Source: an uncultured Rhodobacterales bacterium (GTDB lineage: Bacteria; Pseudomonadota; Alphaproteobacteria; Rhodobacterales; Rhodobacteraceae). From it: DNA of 35,006 bases. The notes beneath the pieces are model-generated. The model was not told the origin of the DNA and did not search any database. It was given only the letters and a program-made list of their open reading frames with translations. Each line of letters begins with the position of its first letter. The first letter of the stretch is position 1. Shown here piece after piece: positions 25,878 to 34,687 of this stretch. A program made the position numbers and the translations under genes. The stretch spans positions 1 through 35,006 of the forward strand of contig CAIMWI010000059.1 in assembly GCA_903845215.1 (NCBI GenBank). Reading direction: 5' to 3'.

Positions 25878-26225
25878 TCAGAACTTGTTCGGATTGCCCG
25901 GCAGGATGGTGCCCGTACCACCATCGACACCGTCTTTGACCCAAGTGACAGCTTCGCCCGCGATTTTGACATGCCAGCAATCGGCGGCCGCGCCTTCGTA
26001 GGTAAAGCACATGGTGTCGCCCTCGACAGCCCATTTTGCGGTGTAATCTTTGCCCTTGATGGTGCCGTCAGCCGCATAAAACTCGGCATAGGCACCTGAT
26101 GACAGCATGCTGCCTTGCACCGTATTGTCGCTGATCGCAGCCTTTATGGCGGCGCCGGTGGCAAGGTCTTGGGCAAAGGCAGGCGCGGCAAGGAAGGCCA
26201 AAACGAGGGGGGTATAGCGTAGCAT
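25878..26225 (-). CDS. Small periplasmic protein of unknown function
   Basis: 115 residues with a signal peptide (MLRYTPLVLAFLAAPAFA) and likely cleavage before QDLATG. The mature domain of about 95 residues has an alternating beta-like pattern (AYAEFYAADGTIKGKDYTAK, WAVEGDTMCFTYEG) and two cysteines, in DTMCFTYEG and ADCWHVKI, that could form a disulfide. It resembles small secreted beta-barrel proteins of alphaproteobacteria, but no characterised family is recognised. AAAGGAG lies 9 nt upstream of the ATG. A promoter-like pair is present upstream on the minus strand (26256-26283). It is transcribed on its own, convergent with ccrM. Confidence 0.75.
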   Translation of the reverse strand: MLRYTPLVLAFLAAPAFAQDLATGAAIKAAISDNTVQGSMLSSGAYAEFYAADGTIKGKDYTAKWAVEGDTMCFTYEGAAADCWHVKIAGEAVTWVKDGVDGGTGTILPGNPNKF

Positions 26226-26255
26226 AAGAACGACTCCTTTAGTTGTTGACTTAAT

Positions 26256-26283
26256 GATGTAAGTGCAGTTTACCTCCAGTCAA
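26256..26283 (-). promoter_or_regulatory. Candidate promoter of the small periplasmic protein gene
   Basis: On the minus strand TTGACT (26283-26278) is followed after 16 nt by TACATC (26261-26256), about 30 nt upstream of the start codon at 26225. The match is moderate and the assignment tentative. Confidence 0.35.
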
Positions 26284-26303
26284 GTCGACCGGATCAAGGA
26301 CGA

Positions 26304-27359
26304 TCAAACGCCCTTTGGGCAAGACCAAACCAAGTCATGCGCCTTGCGCATCAAGGTGGGCAGGTCATCGGCGCGAAAGGCATTTGCCCCGAGAAACTCT
26401 CCACGCAGGGGGCGGGTTTCTTGTGGCAGTTCAGCATTCAGAATGGTCAACTCTAGGTGAAAATGGGTGAAGGTGTGTTGCACGGTGCCCGCTTGCACCC
26501 ACTCTCCCATTGCAGGAGCCTTGGCGTCAGATCCGTCCCACCCACTGCCCGGAAAGCCCAACGTGCCACCCAGCAGGCCCTTGTCCGCCCGCCTTTCCAG
26601 CAAAATCGCCCCGTCAGCGCGGCGGCCCAGCCAGACTAGGCCGATGCGGGTGGGTTTGGCGGGTTTGGCCAGTTTGCGCGGCAAGTCAGCCGAGATGCCC
26701 TGCGCGCGGGCTTGGCATCCGGCCATCCAAGGGCAAATCCCGCAAGCGGGTTGGCGCGGGGTGCAGATCGTGGCGCCAAGGTCCATCACGGCTTGGGCGT
26801 AATCGCCCGCGCGCGTCTTGGGGGTCAGGATGGCTGCGGCCTTCACCAGTTCAGGCTTGGCCAAAGGCAGCGGCGTTTGGATGGCAAAGACCCGCGCCAT
26901 AACGCGTTCGACATTGCCGTCCACGACAACCTCGGGTCGGTCAAAGGCGATAGAGGCTATGGCAGCAGCCGTATAAGGCCCAACCCCGGGCAAGGCACGC
27001 AGGGCTGCAAGGTCAGCCGGAAAGACCCCGCCATGGCGCGCCACAATGGCGCGGGCACAGGCCAAAAGGTTGCGGGCGCGGGCGTAATAGCCAAGCCCCG
27101 CCCATTCGGCCATCACCGCGCCGTCCTCGGCTGCGGCAAGTGCGTGAACATTGGGCCACAGGGCCGTGAATCGGGCGAAATAGGCTTTCACGGCGGCCAC
27201 CGTGGTTTGTTGCAACATCACCTCGGACAACCATATCCGATAGGGGTCAGTCCCCTGCCCTGCTCGGCGTGCCGCTGGCCGAATGCGCCACGGCAGATCG
27301 CGGCCATGCGCATCGTACCAATCCAGCAAGCTTTGGGCCGAAGGTGTCACGTCACGCAA
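26304..27359 (-). CDS. mutY: Adenine DNA glycosylase MutY
   Basis: 351 residues, the usual length. It removes adenine mispaired with 8-oxoguanine. The catalytic Glu is E46 in IWLSEVMLQQTTVAAVKAYF. The helix-hairpin-helix LPGVGPYTAAAIASIAF is followed by D147 in VVVDGNVERV. The [4Fe-4S] cluster cysteines are C199, C206, C209 and C215 (C-X6-C-X2-C-X5-C). The C-terminal NUDT/MutT-like domain (LVWLGRRADGAILLERRADK, GGTLGFPGSGW, HTFTHFHLEL) recognises oxoG. The start appears to be TTG 27359 with GGGGGA 7 nt upstream; GTG at about 27352 is an alternative. It is divergent from the DUF721 gene. Confidence 0.96.
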   Translation of the reverse strand: MRDVTPSAQSLLDWYDAHGRDLPWRIRPAARRAGQGTDPYRIWLSEVMLQQTTVAAVKAYFARFTALWPNVHALAAAEDGAVMAEWAGLGYYARARNLLACARAIVARHGGVFPADLAALRALPGVGPYTAAAIASIAFDRPEVVVDGNVERVMARVFAIQTPLPLAKPELVKAAAILTPKTRAGDYAQAVMDLGATICTPRQPACGICPWMAGCQARAQGISADLPRKLAKPAKPTRIGLVWLGRRADGAILLERRADKGLLGGTLGFPGSGWDGSDAKAPAMGEWVQAGTVQHTFTHFHLELTILNAELPQETRPLRGEFLGANAFRADDLPTLMRKAHDLVWSCPKGV

Positions 27360-27442
27360 TGTTTATCCCCCTTGAGGATGCAATGTGCTGGCAGGCTGCC
27401 CCGTAGACGGCATACATTAGCCGAAAACCATGGCAGGACCAG

Positions 27443-27973
27443 ATGGCCCGCAAACCCGCAAACCCAGACGCGCCCCCCGCACGCCGCATGCGCGGGTTTG
27501 AACCGGCAGCGCATCTGCTGACGCAGCGTATCCGCACCGCCGGAGAGGCGCGCGGCTTTGCCGTATCCCGCCTGTTGACCGGCTGGGACGAGATTGCCTG
27601 CGACTTGGCTGCCACCACCCGCCCCGTCAAAATCCATTACGGGCGCGAGGGGTTGGGGGCCACGCTGACCCTTCTTGTCACATCTGCACAGGCGCCGATG
27701 ATCCAGATGCAACTGCCGCGCCTGATTGAACGGGTCAACGCCGCCTATGGCTATGCAGCCATCACGCGCATCACGCTGACCCAAACCGCCGCCGCCGGCT
27801 TTGCCGAAGGCCAGACCCCGTTTTCCGGACCACCCAAAGTGACAGACCCAGATCCGCACCTGACGGCCAAGGCCCATGACCTTGCCCAGCCCATTCAAGA
27901 CCAAACCCTGCGTCAGGCCCTTGAACACCTGGGCCAGAACATCTTAACTCGGCGCAACATCACAAAAGGCTAA
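27443..27973 (+). CDS. DUF721 (DciA-like) protein
   Basis: 176 residues. The DUF721 domain is seen in ARRMRGFEPAAHLLTQRIRT, RLLTGWDEIACDLAATTRPV, LTLLVTSAQAPMIQMQLPRL and YAAITRITLTQTA. DciA proteins of this family load the replicative helicase in bacteria lacking DnaC/DnaI, but DUF721 members vary and alphaproteobacterial function is less clear. A basic N-terminus precedes the domain and a flexible tail follows. It is 4 nt upstream of the DsbA-like gene, so the two are co-transcribed, a common Rhodobacteraceae arrangement next to mutY. It is divergent from mutY with 83 nt between. Confidence 0.85.
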   Translation: MARKPANPDAPPARRMRGFEPAAHLLTQRIRTAGEARGFAVSRLLTGWDEIACDLAATTRPVKIHYGREGLGATLTLLVTSAQAPMIQMQLPRLIERVNAAYGYAAITRITLTQTAAAGFAEGQTPFSGPPKVTDPDPHLTAKAHDLAQPIQDQTLRQALEHLGQNILTRRNITKG

Positions 27974-27977
27974 AACC

Positions 27978-28634
27978 ATGACCCTGACCCGCCGCCGCCT
28001 GCTCACCCTGACCTCTGGCCTTGCCGCCCTGATGGCTGCGGGCGGATGGGCACATGCCGCCACGACATCTTCCGATCTGGTGGCCCCGCCTGCCGATGCG
28101 ATCAAAGACTATGCCTTGGGCAGCCCCGATGCCAAGGTGAAGATCGTCGAGTACCTATCCTTCACCTGCCCGCATTGCGAACATTTCCATGCCGAGATTT
28201 TCCCCAAGCTGAAGGCCGATTACATCGATACCGGTAAAGTGATGATCGAATACCACGAAGTCTACTTTGATCAGATGGGCCTTTTGGGCGCGATGCTGGC
28301 GCGCTGTGGCGGCGAGATGCGCTATTTCGGCTTGACCGATATGCTGTTTGACAAGCAGCGCGACTGGGCTGCCGCCGAAAGCATTGATGCCGCTGTGGTA
28401 GAGCTGAAGAAATTCGCCCGCGCAGCAGGCATGGCCGATGCCGACGTTGATGTGTGCCTGCACGACCAGAAGATGGCGGAATCGCTGGTGGCGCATTATC
28501 AGGCCAACATCGCCAAGGATTATCCGGGCGACAGTTTCCATGGCACGCCGTCTTTCATCATCAACGGCACGCAGTATTCCAACATGGCCTATGACGAGAT
28601 GAAAAAGATCATCGACGCCGAGCTTGCCAAGTAA
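27978..28634 (+). CDS. DsbA-family periplasmic thiol oxidoreductase
   Basis: 218 residues. The N-terminus TRRRLLTLTSGLAALMAAGG has arginines and a hydrophobic stretch like a Tat or Sec signal, with cleavage near AHAATT. The thioredoxin fold carries CPHC (C64-C67) in EYLSFTCPHCEHFHAEIFPK, the active-site dipeptide of DsbA. The inserted helical domain follows, then the cis-proline segment FHGTPSFIINGTQYSN. It would introduce or shuffle disulfides in exported proteins. It is 4 nt after the DUF721 gene and directly abuts the CoA-transferase gene (stop TAA, then ATG with no gap), so all three form an operon. Confidence 0.93.
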   Translation: MTLTRRRLLTLTSGLAALMAAGGWAHAATTSSDLVAPPADAIKDYALGSPDAKVKIVEYLSFTCPHCEHFHAEIFPKLKADYIDTGKVMIEYHEVYFDQMGLLGAMLARCGGEMRYFGLTDMLFDKQRDWAAAESIDAAVVELKKFARAAGMADADVDVCLHDQKMAESLVAHYQANIAKDYPGDSFHGTPSFIINGTQYSNMAYDEMKKIIDAELAK

Positions 28635-29750
28635 ATGACCCCTTTAGACGGCGTAAAGGTTGTCGAGCTGGCCCGCATTCTGGCCGGCCCTTGGGCCGGT
28701 CAAACCCTGTGCGATCTGGGGGCCGAGGTGATCAAGGTCGAGGCCCCCGAAGGCGATGATACCCGCCGCTGGGGCCCGCCCTTTGTCACCCAAGGCGAAG
28801 ACACCTCTGCCGCATATTTCTATGCGACCAATCGCGGCAAACAATCGATCACCTGCGATTTTCGCACCAGTGAGGGGCAACAGAAAGTCCGCGATCTGGT
28901 CGCGGACGCCGATGTGCTGATCGAAAACTTCAAAGTGGGCGGGCTGGCGAAGTACGGGCTGGATTACGAAAGCCTGCGCCAGATCAACCCGCGTCTGATC
29001 TATTGTTCGATCACGGGGTTCGGGCAAACGGGGCCCTATGCCCATCGCGCGGGCTATGATTTCATCATTCAGGGCATGTCGGGCCTGATGTCTGTCACGG
29101 GTGAACCGGATGGGCAGCCGCAAAAGGTGGGCGTGGCGGTGACCGACATTTTCACCGGCGTCTATTCGGCCACGGCGATCTTGGCGGCCTTGGTGCAGCG
29201 TGGGCGCACGGGGGTGGGCCAGCATATCGACATGGCGCTGTTGGATGTGGCGACCTCGATCATGGCCAATCAGGCGCTGAATTATCTGACCACGGGCACC
29301 CCCCCGGGGATGATGGGCAACGCCCATCCCAACCTTGCGCCCTATGCGGTGTTTGACTGTGCCGATGGCTGGATCATCCTTGCCACGGGAAATGATGCGC
29401 AATACCGTAGGCTTTGCACCCTTCTTGGCTTGCCCGACATGGCACAAGCGCCCGAATTCGCCACCAACGCCCTGCGTATCGCGAACCGGGCCGATATGAC
29501 CCGACGCCTAACCGATGCCACGCGCCGATTTGACAAGCTGGCCCTTCTGGCCGCTTGCGAGGCCGAGGGCGTCCCTGCCGGGCCGATCAACGACCTGAAG
29601 GCGGTCTTTGAAGACCCCCAAGTCATCGCACGCGGCTTGCAGATCGCACCAGACGGCATCCCGGGATTACGCAGTCCCATGACCTTTTCGGGCGCAGACT
29701 TGTCATTGGGCCGAACTGCCCCAAAACTAGGCCAAAGCGACGCAGGGTAA
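28635..29750 (+). CDS. CaiB/BaiF family (class III) CoA-transferase
   Basis: 371 residues, slightly short of the usual 380-400. The start MTPLDGVKVVELARILAGPW is typical, followed by LCDLGAEVIKVEAPEGDDTR, NRGKQSITCDF, LIENFKVGGLAKYGLDYESL, GFGQTGPY, and D171 in VAVTDIFTGVYSATAILAAL at the position of the catalytic aspartate of formyl-CoA transferase. These enzymes move CoA between carboxylic acids such as succinate, oxalate, glutarate or carnitine derivatives. Substrate cannot be told from sequence, and no dehydrogenase or hydratase gene is adjacent. The ATG follows the DsbA-like stop directly. Confidence 0.93.
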   Translation: MTPLDGVKVVELARILAGPWAGQTLCDLGAEVIKVEAPEGDDTRRWGPPFVTQGEDTSAAYFYATNRGKQSITCDFRTSEGQQKVRDLVADADVLIENFKVGGLAKYGLDYESLRQINPRLIYCSITGFGQTGPYAHRAGYDFIIQGMSGLMSVTGEPDGQPQKVGVAVTDIFTGVYSATAILAALVQRGRTGVGQHIDMALLDVATSIMANQALNYLTTGTPPGMMGNAHPNLAPYAVFDCADGWIILATGNDAQYRRLCTLLGLPDMAQAPEFATNALRIANRADMTRRLTDATRRFDKLALLAACEAEGVPAGPINDLKAVFEDPQVIARGLQIAPDGIPGLRSPMTFSGADLSLGRTAPKLGQSDAG

Positions 29751-30080
29751 GGGCCTGTGTAAAGCTTTCATCCAGACCCTGGCCCTTCGGGCGCGGGCAG
29801 CCAAAAGCGCGCACCACCTCAGACCGAAGTGGCATTGCCAAAGGGTAACAACACCAACCTAGCAGCAGGGCCGGTTTTGCAGCACCGACGGGCGCTTTGG
29901 GGTTCCGCCCAAGGTCGCCTTGAAGCATTGCGCGAAAGTTTTGGAATTTTTAATTTTCCGTCTATAAGTTAGCTTTGTATCCAAAAGTTTTTACTTTAGG
30001 GGTTTTTGGCGACACGCCAAGTAACGTCCTTTAAGCCCGAGCACGCCATCACATTTCACCGTCTTTTTTCCGAGGTCCTT
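29751..30080. promoter_or_regulatory. Upstream region of the first RTX gene
   Basis: No supported gene is present; the minus-strand frame over its first half mainly shadows the CoA-transferase. The last 140 nt become AT-rich. CAAAAGTTT (29982-29990), followed by TTACTTTAGG, resembles CAAAAGTTT (32463-32471) and the later ACTTTTAG before the second RTX gene. The stretch just before the start (TTTTTTCCGAGGTCCTT) also matches the second gene's leader (TTCTTTCCACGAGGATATT). The two genes therefore probably share a promoter type and regulator. Confidence 0.45.
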
Positions 30081-32141
30081 ATGACACAGAACGTTAAGAT
30101 TAATGTTGGTCAACGCCCGATCGCCTCTGTCGACACCACGCTAGACGACGGCATCTTGGATCCAAGAAGGTCCATTCCCACCCCCCTCATTTTCACCCCC
30201 CTCATTTTCACCGGCACGGACGCCGATGACTTTGTGCCCGGCGGAGACGGCAATAACATGTACAATGGCGGTGCCGGCAATGACACTCTGTACGGTGGCT
30301 ATGGTTTCGACACGCTTGTTGGTGACGAGGGTTCCGACGAGTTGTTGGGAAATGATGATGATGACGTCCTCGACGGAAGGGACGGCGACGACACGCTTGA
30401 GGGCGGCGATGGGAACGATCAGTTATACGGCGGCACGGGCAATGATTTGCTGGTCGGCGGCGCAGACGACGATAACATAATCGACTTAGATGGCGGCGAA
30501 GACCTCCTTTACGGTGATGAAGGGGCTGACCAATTGTCGGGCTATGCCGGAAATGACCTGATTTACGGAGGGGTCGGCAATGACAATATTTTTGGCGGAG
30601 CAGACAACGACTCACTCTACGGCGGTGGCGATCATGACCTGTTGGCCAGTGGCGACGGCGACGACCTTTTGCATGGCGGCACAGGCAATGACAGCATGAC
30701 AGGCGGTCAGGGCAACGATACCTATGTGGTCAACAGCGACGGGGATGTCGTTTCAGAATCGAGCGGGGAAGGCAGAGACACGGTCATATCCCCAATAAGC
30801 TACAATCTCGGCGAAGATCTTGAAATCCTGATTTTAACTGGCACTGGGAATCTGGCTGGCCATGGTAACGGGTCGCACAATGCGATCACGGGCAACGCTG
30901 GCGACAATATCCTGTCGGGGGGCGTTGGCAACGACACGATCAACGGGGGGGCCGGGGTTGACTGGATGTATGGTGATGCCGGTGATGATACCTTTTTCGT
31001 CGACAACGTGGGCGATCTTGCCATCGATGCACTATGGGCTGAACTTAACCAAGATGACCCTTTCGAACCTTACATGGTCTTCTTTCAAGATGGCATAGAC
31101 ACCGTCAAAGCTTCTGTCGATTACACCATCAGCGAAAATATCGAAAACCTCTGGCTGACCAGCAGCGCCATCAACGGCACCGGCAACGCATTAGACAACA
31201 CGCTTAAGGGGAACGACGCCACCAACAGTCTGATCGGCCTTATTGGCAACGACACGCTGTTTGGCGGGCTGGGCAACGACACTTTGGACGGCGGTGTTGG
31301 CAACGACAGCCTGATCGGCGGCTTGGGCGACGACACTTTTGTCGTCGACACAATCGGCGACAAAGTGTCCGAACGCATAAGCCAAGGCACCGATACGGTC
31401 TTTTCTTCGATCAATTATACCCTTGGGATCAATGTCGAAAACCTGACGCTCACGGGCAGCGACGCCCTGTCCGGCGCAGGCAATGCATTGGCGAACGAGA
31501 TCATCGGCAACCTTGGCAACGACCGCCTTTTCGGGGTTAACGGAAACGACACGCTGGGTGGCGATGCCGGCAATGACGCGCTTTACGGCGGGGCGGGCGA
31601 CGATACGCTTTATGGCGGTGCTGGCCATGATACCTTGGCTGGCGATCTGGGCCATGACGCGCTTTATGGCGGCAGCGGCAATGACACGCTTAATGGGGGC
31701 ATTGACGGGGATGACCAGCTTTATGGGAATGAAGGCAGCGACCGCCTCATAGGCGGCACCGGTGCTGATACACTCGCTGGCGGGGCCGATAACGACACCT
31801 TGGTCGGTGGGGCTCAGGCGGATACGTTTGTGTTCGACAAAAATGGCGGTGTGGACCGTATCACCGACTTCACCTCTGGAAGCGATCACATCCAAATTGC
31901 GGCCACTTTGGTCGACATTCTGGGCGGTACGAATGCCCTGACGGCGCCGTCGTTCTATGCCGCAGACGGCGCTGTGGCGGGGCATGATGCCGACGACCGG
32001 CTGATCTACAACACCAAAACCGGCGCGCTGTATTACGACGCCGATGGAAGCAATGCCGGGGCCGCGGTGCAAATCGCTGTGCTGGATAGGGCGGGCGGTG
32101 TGGTGCCGGTGCTGCACTACGCAGACTTTATCTTCGGCTAG
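30081..32141 (+). CDS. RTX (GGxGxD calcium-binding repeat) secreted protein 1
   Basis: 686 residues from ATG 30081, with CGAGG upstream; the frame is open from TTG 30006. There is no N-terminal signal, as expected for type I secretion through a C-terminal signal. After about 45 unrelated residues the protein is nearly all RTX nonapeptides (NDTLYGG, GNDQLYGGTGNDLLVGG), which bind Ca2+ outside the cell. Interspersed are three modules with DTxVV...DTV...YTL...ENLxLTG. The C-terminal 110 residues (DRITDFTSGSDHIQIAATLV, LIYNTKTGALYYDADGSNAG, ending DFIFG) match the haemolysin-type secretion domain. No lipase, protease or adhesin catalytic domain is seen. Secretion ABC/MFP genes are not in the window. 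The acidic pI and repeats suggest a surface or matrix protein. Confidence 0.93.
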   Translation: MTQNVKINVGQRPIASVDTTLDDGILDPRRSIPTPLIFTPLIFTGTDADDFVPGGDGNNMYNGGAGNDTLYGGYGFDTLVGDEGSDELLGNDDDDVLDGRDGDDTLEGGDGNDQLYGGTGNDLLVGGADDDNIIDLDGGEDLLYGDEGADQLSGYAGNDLIYGGVGNDNIFGGADNDSLYGGGDHDLLASGDGDDLLHGGTGNDSMTGGQGNDTYVVNSDGDVVSESSGEGRDTVISPISYNLGEDLEILILTGTGNLAGHGNGSHNAITGNAGDNILSGGVGNDTINGGAGVDWMYGDAGDDTFFVDNVGDLAIDALWAELNQDDPFEPYMVFFQDGIDTVKASVDYTISENIENLWLTSSAINGTGNALDNTLKGNDATNSLIGLIGNDTLFGGLGNDTLDGGVGNDSLIGGLGDDTFVVDTIGDKVSERISQGTDTVFSSINYTLGINVENLTLTGSDALSGAGNALANEIIGNLGNDRLFGVNGNDTLGGDAGNDALYGGAGDDTLYGGAGHDTLAGDLGHDALYGGSGNDTLNGGIDGDDQLYGNEGSDRLIGGTGADTLAGGADNDTLVGGAQADTFVFDKNGGVDRITDFTSGSDHIQIAATLVDILGGTNALTAPSFYAADGAVAGHDADDRLIYNTKTGALYYDADGSNAGAAVQIAVLDRAGGVVPVLHYADFIFG

Positions 32142-32149
32142 GCAAAAGT

Positions 32150-32186
32150 AAGACAGCGTACCGGCGCTTTGCCGGCACGCTGTCTT
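32150..32186 (+). terminator. Long hairpin after RTX gene 1
   Basis: AAGACAGCGT (32150-32159) pairs with ACGCTGTCTT (32177-32186) and CCGGC (32161-32165) with GCCGG (32171-32175) around GCTTT, with a single A/C mismatch. This is about 15 base pairs starting 8 nt after the stop. No long T tract follows on the plus strand, but stem strength makes a terminator likely, so the second RTX gene has its own transcript. Confidence 0.65.
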
Positions 32187-32561
32187 AAGCAAAACCGCCT
32201 TGTCTTTGGGCTTGCAACTGGGCGATCAAGTCACATGCGCTGATGCAACATCATAACATTTTCAAGGTCAGACGGACTGCACAGCAGCACCGCCCCAAAG
32301 CGGGGCCAACCCCTGCAGCACAAGTGAAGAAAAGCCAGCGGTGATGTGCAACGGCACGATTCGCACGACCGCTCGTCAAGGGGAACGCAGCCCTGTCCAG
32401 CTGCGGTGCCTGAAGCGGGATGAATCTCGCGAGTACACTCAAAAGTATATAAAATAACTATACAAAAGTTTAGTTGTTTTAACTTTTAGAATGGCAGGTT
32501 TGAAAGTTTCTGGCAAAGGTTCGTCCGTGCAAATCCTGCACCTTCTTTCCACGAGGATATT
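32187..32561. promoter_or_regulatory. Upstream region of the second RTX gene
   Basis: No gene is supported in this stretch. From about 32436 the sequence is strongly AT-rich. An inverted repeat AAAAGTT (32464-32470) / AACTTTT (32481-32487) with a 10-nt centre could be an operator or promoter-proximal hairpin. Similar sequence (CAAAAGTTT...ACTTTAG) stands before the first RTX gene at 29982-29999. The final 20 nt before the start also match the first gene's leader. Sigma-factor elements were not assigned with confidence. Confidence 0.45.
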
Positions 32562-34649
32562 ATGACAACCGTTAATATTAATGATCCCATCCCCCAGATC
32601 GAAACCTTCACCCCTGTGGATGGCGGCATCGGCAATGACCGGCTTTTCGGCGGCATCGGCCGTGACCTGATGTCCGGTGGCGATGGTGCTGACCGGCTTT
32701 ACGGCGGCGCCGGCGACGACACGATTGCCGGCGACAACGGCAACGACCGGCTTTTCGGCGACGAAGGCAGTGACATGCTTTACGGCGGCCTCGGCCTTGA
32801 TACGCTTTCTGGCGGCACGGGTTCTGACATGTTGTATGGCGGGGAAGATAATGACACACTTTCAGGCGAAGACGGTGACGACGCACTTTATGGCGGCGAT
32901 GGGAACGATGAGTTCTACGGCGGCAAAGGCAATGACACTCTTTTTGGCGGCGCAGGCGGCGATAACCTGATGGACGTCGAAGGCGGCGATGACCTTTTTT
33001 ATGGTGAAGACGGGGCTGACCAATTGTCGGGCTACGTTGGCAATGACGTGCTTTATGGCGGGGCTGGTCGTGACAATCTTTTTGGCGGCGTAGACCAAGA
33101 CTCACTCTACGGCGGTGCCGATAATGACCTGATGGGTGGCGGCGACGGCAACGACCTGTTGGACGGCGGCACAGGCAATGATAGCATGATAGGCAATTTC
33201 GGCGACGACACCTATGTGGTCGACAGTGCGAATGACTACATTATCGAAAGGGTCGGCCAAGGCAAAGATACGATCCTATCGTCAGTTAATTACACCCTGC
33301 GGTACGATACAGATGTCGAGAATCTGACCCTGACGGGCAACGCCATCATCGGTACCGGCAACGATTTAAACAACACGATCATAGGGAACGGCAGCGCAAA
33401 CGTCCTCTTTGGTCTTGGGGGCAATGACACGATCGATGGCGGTGCTGGTAACGACACCATGACCGGCGGGACGGGCAACGATATCTATGTGGTGGACGCC
33501 AGGGGTGATGTCGTTTCCGAAGGTTCGGCTGTTAATGGCGGTATCGATCTAGTCGTATCCTCGATCAGTTATACGCTGAGTGCAAATGTCGAACACCTGA
33601 TGCTGACAGGCAGTGAAAACCTATTTGGCAACGGCAGTGAATTGAACAACGTGATCATGGGCAACGCTGGCAACAACGATCTGCAAGGGTTGGACGGCAA
33701 TGACACGATTCATGGCGGCGATGGGAACGATCAGTTCTACGGCGGCAAAGGCAATGACTCGCTTCTTGGCGGCGCAGGCGGCGATAACATCAATGACGTC
33801 GATGGTGGCGACGACGTCCTTTATGGTGATGACGGGGCTGACCAATTGTCAAGCTACGCGGGCAATGATGTGCTTTATGGTGGGGTTGGGAATGACAACC
33901 TTTTGGCTGGCGCAGACCAAGACACACTTTACGGCGGTGCCGATAATGACCTGATGCGCGGCGGCGACGGCAACGACCTGCTGGATGGTGGCACAGGCAG
34001 TGACAGCATGATCGGCAATTTCGGCGACGACAGCTATGTGGTCGACAGTCGGCTTGACGCTGTTTTCGAAAGGGTCGGCGAAGGCTATGATACGGTCCTA
34101 GCGTCCGTCGATTTCACCCTGCGGTATGATACAGATGTCGAGAACCTGACCCTGACGGGCAACGCCATCATCGGCACCGGCAATGATCTAAGCAACACAA
34201 TCAAAGGGAACGGCAGCGATAACGTCCTCTTCGCTCTTGTGGGCAATGACACGATCGATGGCGGTGCTGGTAATGACGCTTTGCATGGCGGAACAGGCAA
34301 TGACACCCTGACCGGTGGCGATGGAGCCGACACGTTTGTGTTCGACACAAATGGCGGTTTGGACCGTATCACCGACTTCACCTCTGGCAGCGATCACATC
34401 CAAATTGCGGCCACTTTGGTCAGAGCCCTGGGCGGTACAGGTGCCCTGACGGCACAATCGTTCTATGCGGCAGACGACGCCGTGGCGGGGCATGATGCCG
34501 ACGACCGGCTGATCTACGACACCAAAACCGGCGCGCTGTATTACGACGCCGATGGCAGCAATGCCGGGGCCGCGGTGCAAATCGCTGTGCTGGATATGGC
34601 GGGCAGTGTGGTGCCAATGCTTCAGTACGAAGACTTTATCTTCGGCTAA
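32562..34649 (+). CDS. RTX (GGxGxD calcium-binding repeat) secreted protein 2
   Basis: 695 residues from ATG 32562 with GAGGATATT before it. It is a paralogue of the preceding gene. It has no signal peptide; RTX nonapeptides begin at about residue 20 (GGIGNDRLFGGIGRDLMSGG). It contains three VENLTLTG-type modules and the same C-terminal secretion region, with only about 13 differences from protein 1 over the last 108 residues. About 200 residues are duplicated internally (32896-33485 and 33718-34307, shift exactly 822 nt). No enzymatic domain is recognised. It should be exported by a type I system and bind calcium. Tandem duplication of the gene followed by internal duplication is the likely history. 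Confidence 0.93.
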   Translation: MTTVNINDPIPQIETFTPVDGGIGNDRLFGGIGRDLMSGGDGADRLYGGAGDDTIAGDNGNDRLFGDEGSDMLYGGLGLDTLSGGTGSDMLYGGEDNDTLSGEDGDDALYGGDGNDEFYGGKGNDTLFGGAGGDNLMDVEGGDDLFYGEDGADQLSGYVGNDVLYGGAGRDNLFGGVDQDSLYGGADNDLMGGGDGNDLLDGGTGNDSMIGNFGDDTYVVDSANDYIIERVGQGKDTILSSVNYTLRYDTDVENLTLTGNAIIGTGNDLNNTIIGNGSANVLFGLGGNDTIDGGAGNDTMTGGTGNDIYVVDARGDVVSEGSAVNGGIDLVVSSISYTLSANVEHLMLTGSENLFGNGSELNNVIMGNAGNNDLQGLDGNDTIHGGDGNDQFYGGKGNDSLLGGAGGDNINDVDGGDDVLYGDDGADQLSSYAGNDVLYGGVGNDNLLAGADQDTLYGGADNDLMRGGDGNDLLDGGTGSDSMIGNFGDDSYVVDSRLDAVFERVGEGYDTVLASVDFTLRYDTDVENLTLTGNAIIGTGNDLSNTIKGNGSDNVLFALVGNDTIDGGAGNDALHGGTGNDTLTGGDGADTFVFDTNGGLDRITDFTSGSDHIQIAATLVRALGGTGALTAQSFYAADDAVAGHDADDRLIYDTKTGALYYDADGSNAGAAVQIAVLDMAGSVVPMLQYEDFIFG
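32896..33485 (+). repeat. Internal duplication in RTX gene 2, copy A
   Basis: Aligns with 33718-34307 at a constant shift of 822 nt (274 codons) with no net indel. Shared segments include FYGGKGND, GADQLS.Y.GNDVLYGG, DLLDGGTG.DSMIGNFGDD, and TLRYDTDVENLTLTGNAIIG. A more divergent relative of the first part is in RTX gene 1 near 30406-30720. Confidence 0.8.
33718..34307 (+). repeat. Internal duplication in RTX gene 2, copy B
   Basis: Second copy of the block at 32896-33485, shift 822 nt. Long identical nucleotide stretches remain in the VENLTLTG module (for example GAACCTGACCCTGACGGGCA near 34142). Most changes fall in the variable part between DDSYVVDS and TVLASVDF. The similarity is beyond that expected from the short RTX consensus alone. 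Confidence 0.8.
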
Positions 34650-34687
34650 CGGCTAAGGGCAGATCACTGCCGCGACTTAGACAGCAG

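Noticed and set aside
31191..32192. Long minus-strand open frame (333 codons) opposite RTX gene 1, and similar frames opposite RTX gene 2
   Set aside because: Arises from the GGxGxD codon pattern read in reverse; the translation is a valine/alanine-rich periodic shadow with no start context, and the plus-strand RTX reading is unambiguous.
30220..34330. Regularly spaced short repeats that look CRISPR-like
   Set aside because: The period follows 9-codon RTX nonapeptides in an intact frame, units are degenerate, there are no unique spacers of constant length and no cas genes.
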